Positions 63,113 to 64,000 of a stretch of DNA of 64,000 nt are shown here, piece by piece; the first letter of the stretch is position 1; each line of letters begins with the position of its first letter. Under the pieces are notes generated by a model. It was not told where the DNA came from, ran no database searches, and worked only from the letters and a program-made list of their open reading frames with translations. The stretch covers positions 1,823,997-1,887,996 of the forward strand of contig NW_004797321.1 of NCBI RefSeq assembly GCF_000002075.1, in the 5' to 3' direction. This DNA comes from Aplysia californica (lineage: Eukaryota > Mollusca > Gastropoda > Aplysiida > Aplysiidae). The translations under genes and the position numbers were made by a program.

Positions 63113-64000
63113 GTAATTACTACACTTGTGTGGAGATAGCCTTTCAAAGTTTTAGATCAGACATGAATGCATTATTATGTAGGCCTACAGCTGGGAATAT
63201 TTCATAGATGTAGAAGTTAATCATCACAGTGTTTCTACACTGAGTACTGTATCCCAGCAGAAAGACAGATACTCGCTATAAATTCTCTCCCCACTCAGTT
63301 AAAAACTAAATTCTGCATTACTTTTCTTCGCTGGAGAACCGTCCATAGCTTTGCTTTTGCTTCTTATTTTTTTTATCTCCTCAGTGCCACATATGGGTTA
63401 TGATTTAATGATAGGTTGTTTGTTTGTTTGCTTGTTTGAGTGTGGTATGGCATCTTTCAGTCTAAGAGACTATGGATCTGCGCCGTAGGAGATTTCAGGT
63501 TCGAAAGCAGCGCTTGCTGTGGCTGAACAGGCCCACATGGGAATGGCAGTCCCTGTTGCAGTGGCTGCTCTTTGAGTAAAGAGAAGCAAGTCCACACAAT
63601 AAAGGTCATTTAGTGCAGGGCAAAAGTGAGGCACACTCAGGGACAGAGACACCAAAGGGAAAGAAAAGAAGGACCCACCAGTGACACCCCCCCCCCCCAC
63701 CTTCCCAACCTCCCACAAAGTCTTTTGGTTTGGATTGCGACTCTGGTGTCTTAGCAAACAAGGATCTGCAAAGGGACTAGGGACCCACCAGTGACACCCT
63801 CCAACCTCCCACAAAGTCTTTTGCTTGGAGTGTGACATTAAGCAAACGGGGATCTGCATAGGCAAATATGGAAAAGCTTCCCAGTCTTGACGAGGGAATG
63901 AAGACCTCCCAGGCTGTCGTCTTGTTCCGGCAAACTGAGGTGTGAAACACAACGTGATGGGGGAATTCCTCCCTCCCCTCGGGACATTTCTTACCCCCCC
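63113..64000. repeat. 3' intron with sequence related to the exon 4 array
   Basis: 63,570-63,690 resembles 55,180-55,300 (AAAGAGAAGCA, GGTCATTTAGTGC, ACCAGTGA). A roughly 110-bp block starting GGACCCACCAGTGACACC is duplicated at 63,670 and 63,780. No terminal FAM47E exon recognised. Confidence 0.6.

Noticed and set aside
63465-63525. Candidate last FAM47E exon after TTTCAG
   Set aside because: Frame gives SKRLWICAV... with no resemblance to the expected FLENMY block and lies in repeated sequence.

Overview
The window is animal nuclear DNA. It holds most of two intron-rich protein-coding genes arranged head to head, embedded in a dense background of SINEs, MITEs, LINE tails, microsatellites and intronic tandem arrays. 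The repeat landscape (tRNA-derived SINEs, long GA and CA tracts) and the protein divergence from vertebrates suggest a lophotrochozoan, most likely a gastropod mollusc. The species cannot be fixed from sequence alone. One 159-bp run of N marks an assembly gap.

Positions 1-40,799, minus strand: WDR19/IFT144, a core subunit of the intraflagellar transport IFT-A complex. I placed 30 coding exons with GT/AG borders and continuous phase. They cover roughly the first 1,127 residues (human protein about 1,340): the two WD40 propellers and most of the TPR solenoid. The C-terminal exons lie beyond position 1. One exon (4,577-4,718) is off by one base relative to the frame demanded by its neighbours.

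Positions 40,800-41,228: a 429-bp interval between the two start codons that must carry both promoters. It contains an RFX X-box-like palindrome and an NRF1-like site, as expected for a ciliary gene.

Positions 41,229-62,408, plus strand: a FAM47E-family gene. Nine coding exons (421 residues) end at a phase-0 donor; the terminal exon is not recognised in the remaining 1.6 kb.

The strongest unexplained pattern is that many intronic tandem arrays start at an exon edge. The repeat unit often contains the splice site plus coding bases, giving rows of decoy donors or acceptors. This is seen at exons 6, 10, 12, 14, 22, 24, 27, 28 and 29 of WDR19 and at exons 4 and 8 of the FAM47E-like gene, with widely differing unit lengths. 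A second signal is a 3' tail hairpin shared by three otherwise different SINE families, with two compensatory base-pair changes in its stem. Nested insertions with target-site duplications allow relative dating of several elements.
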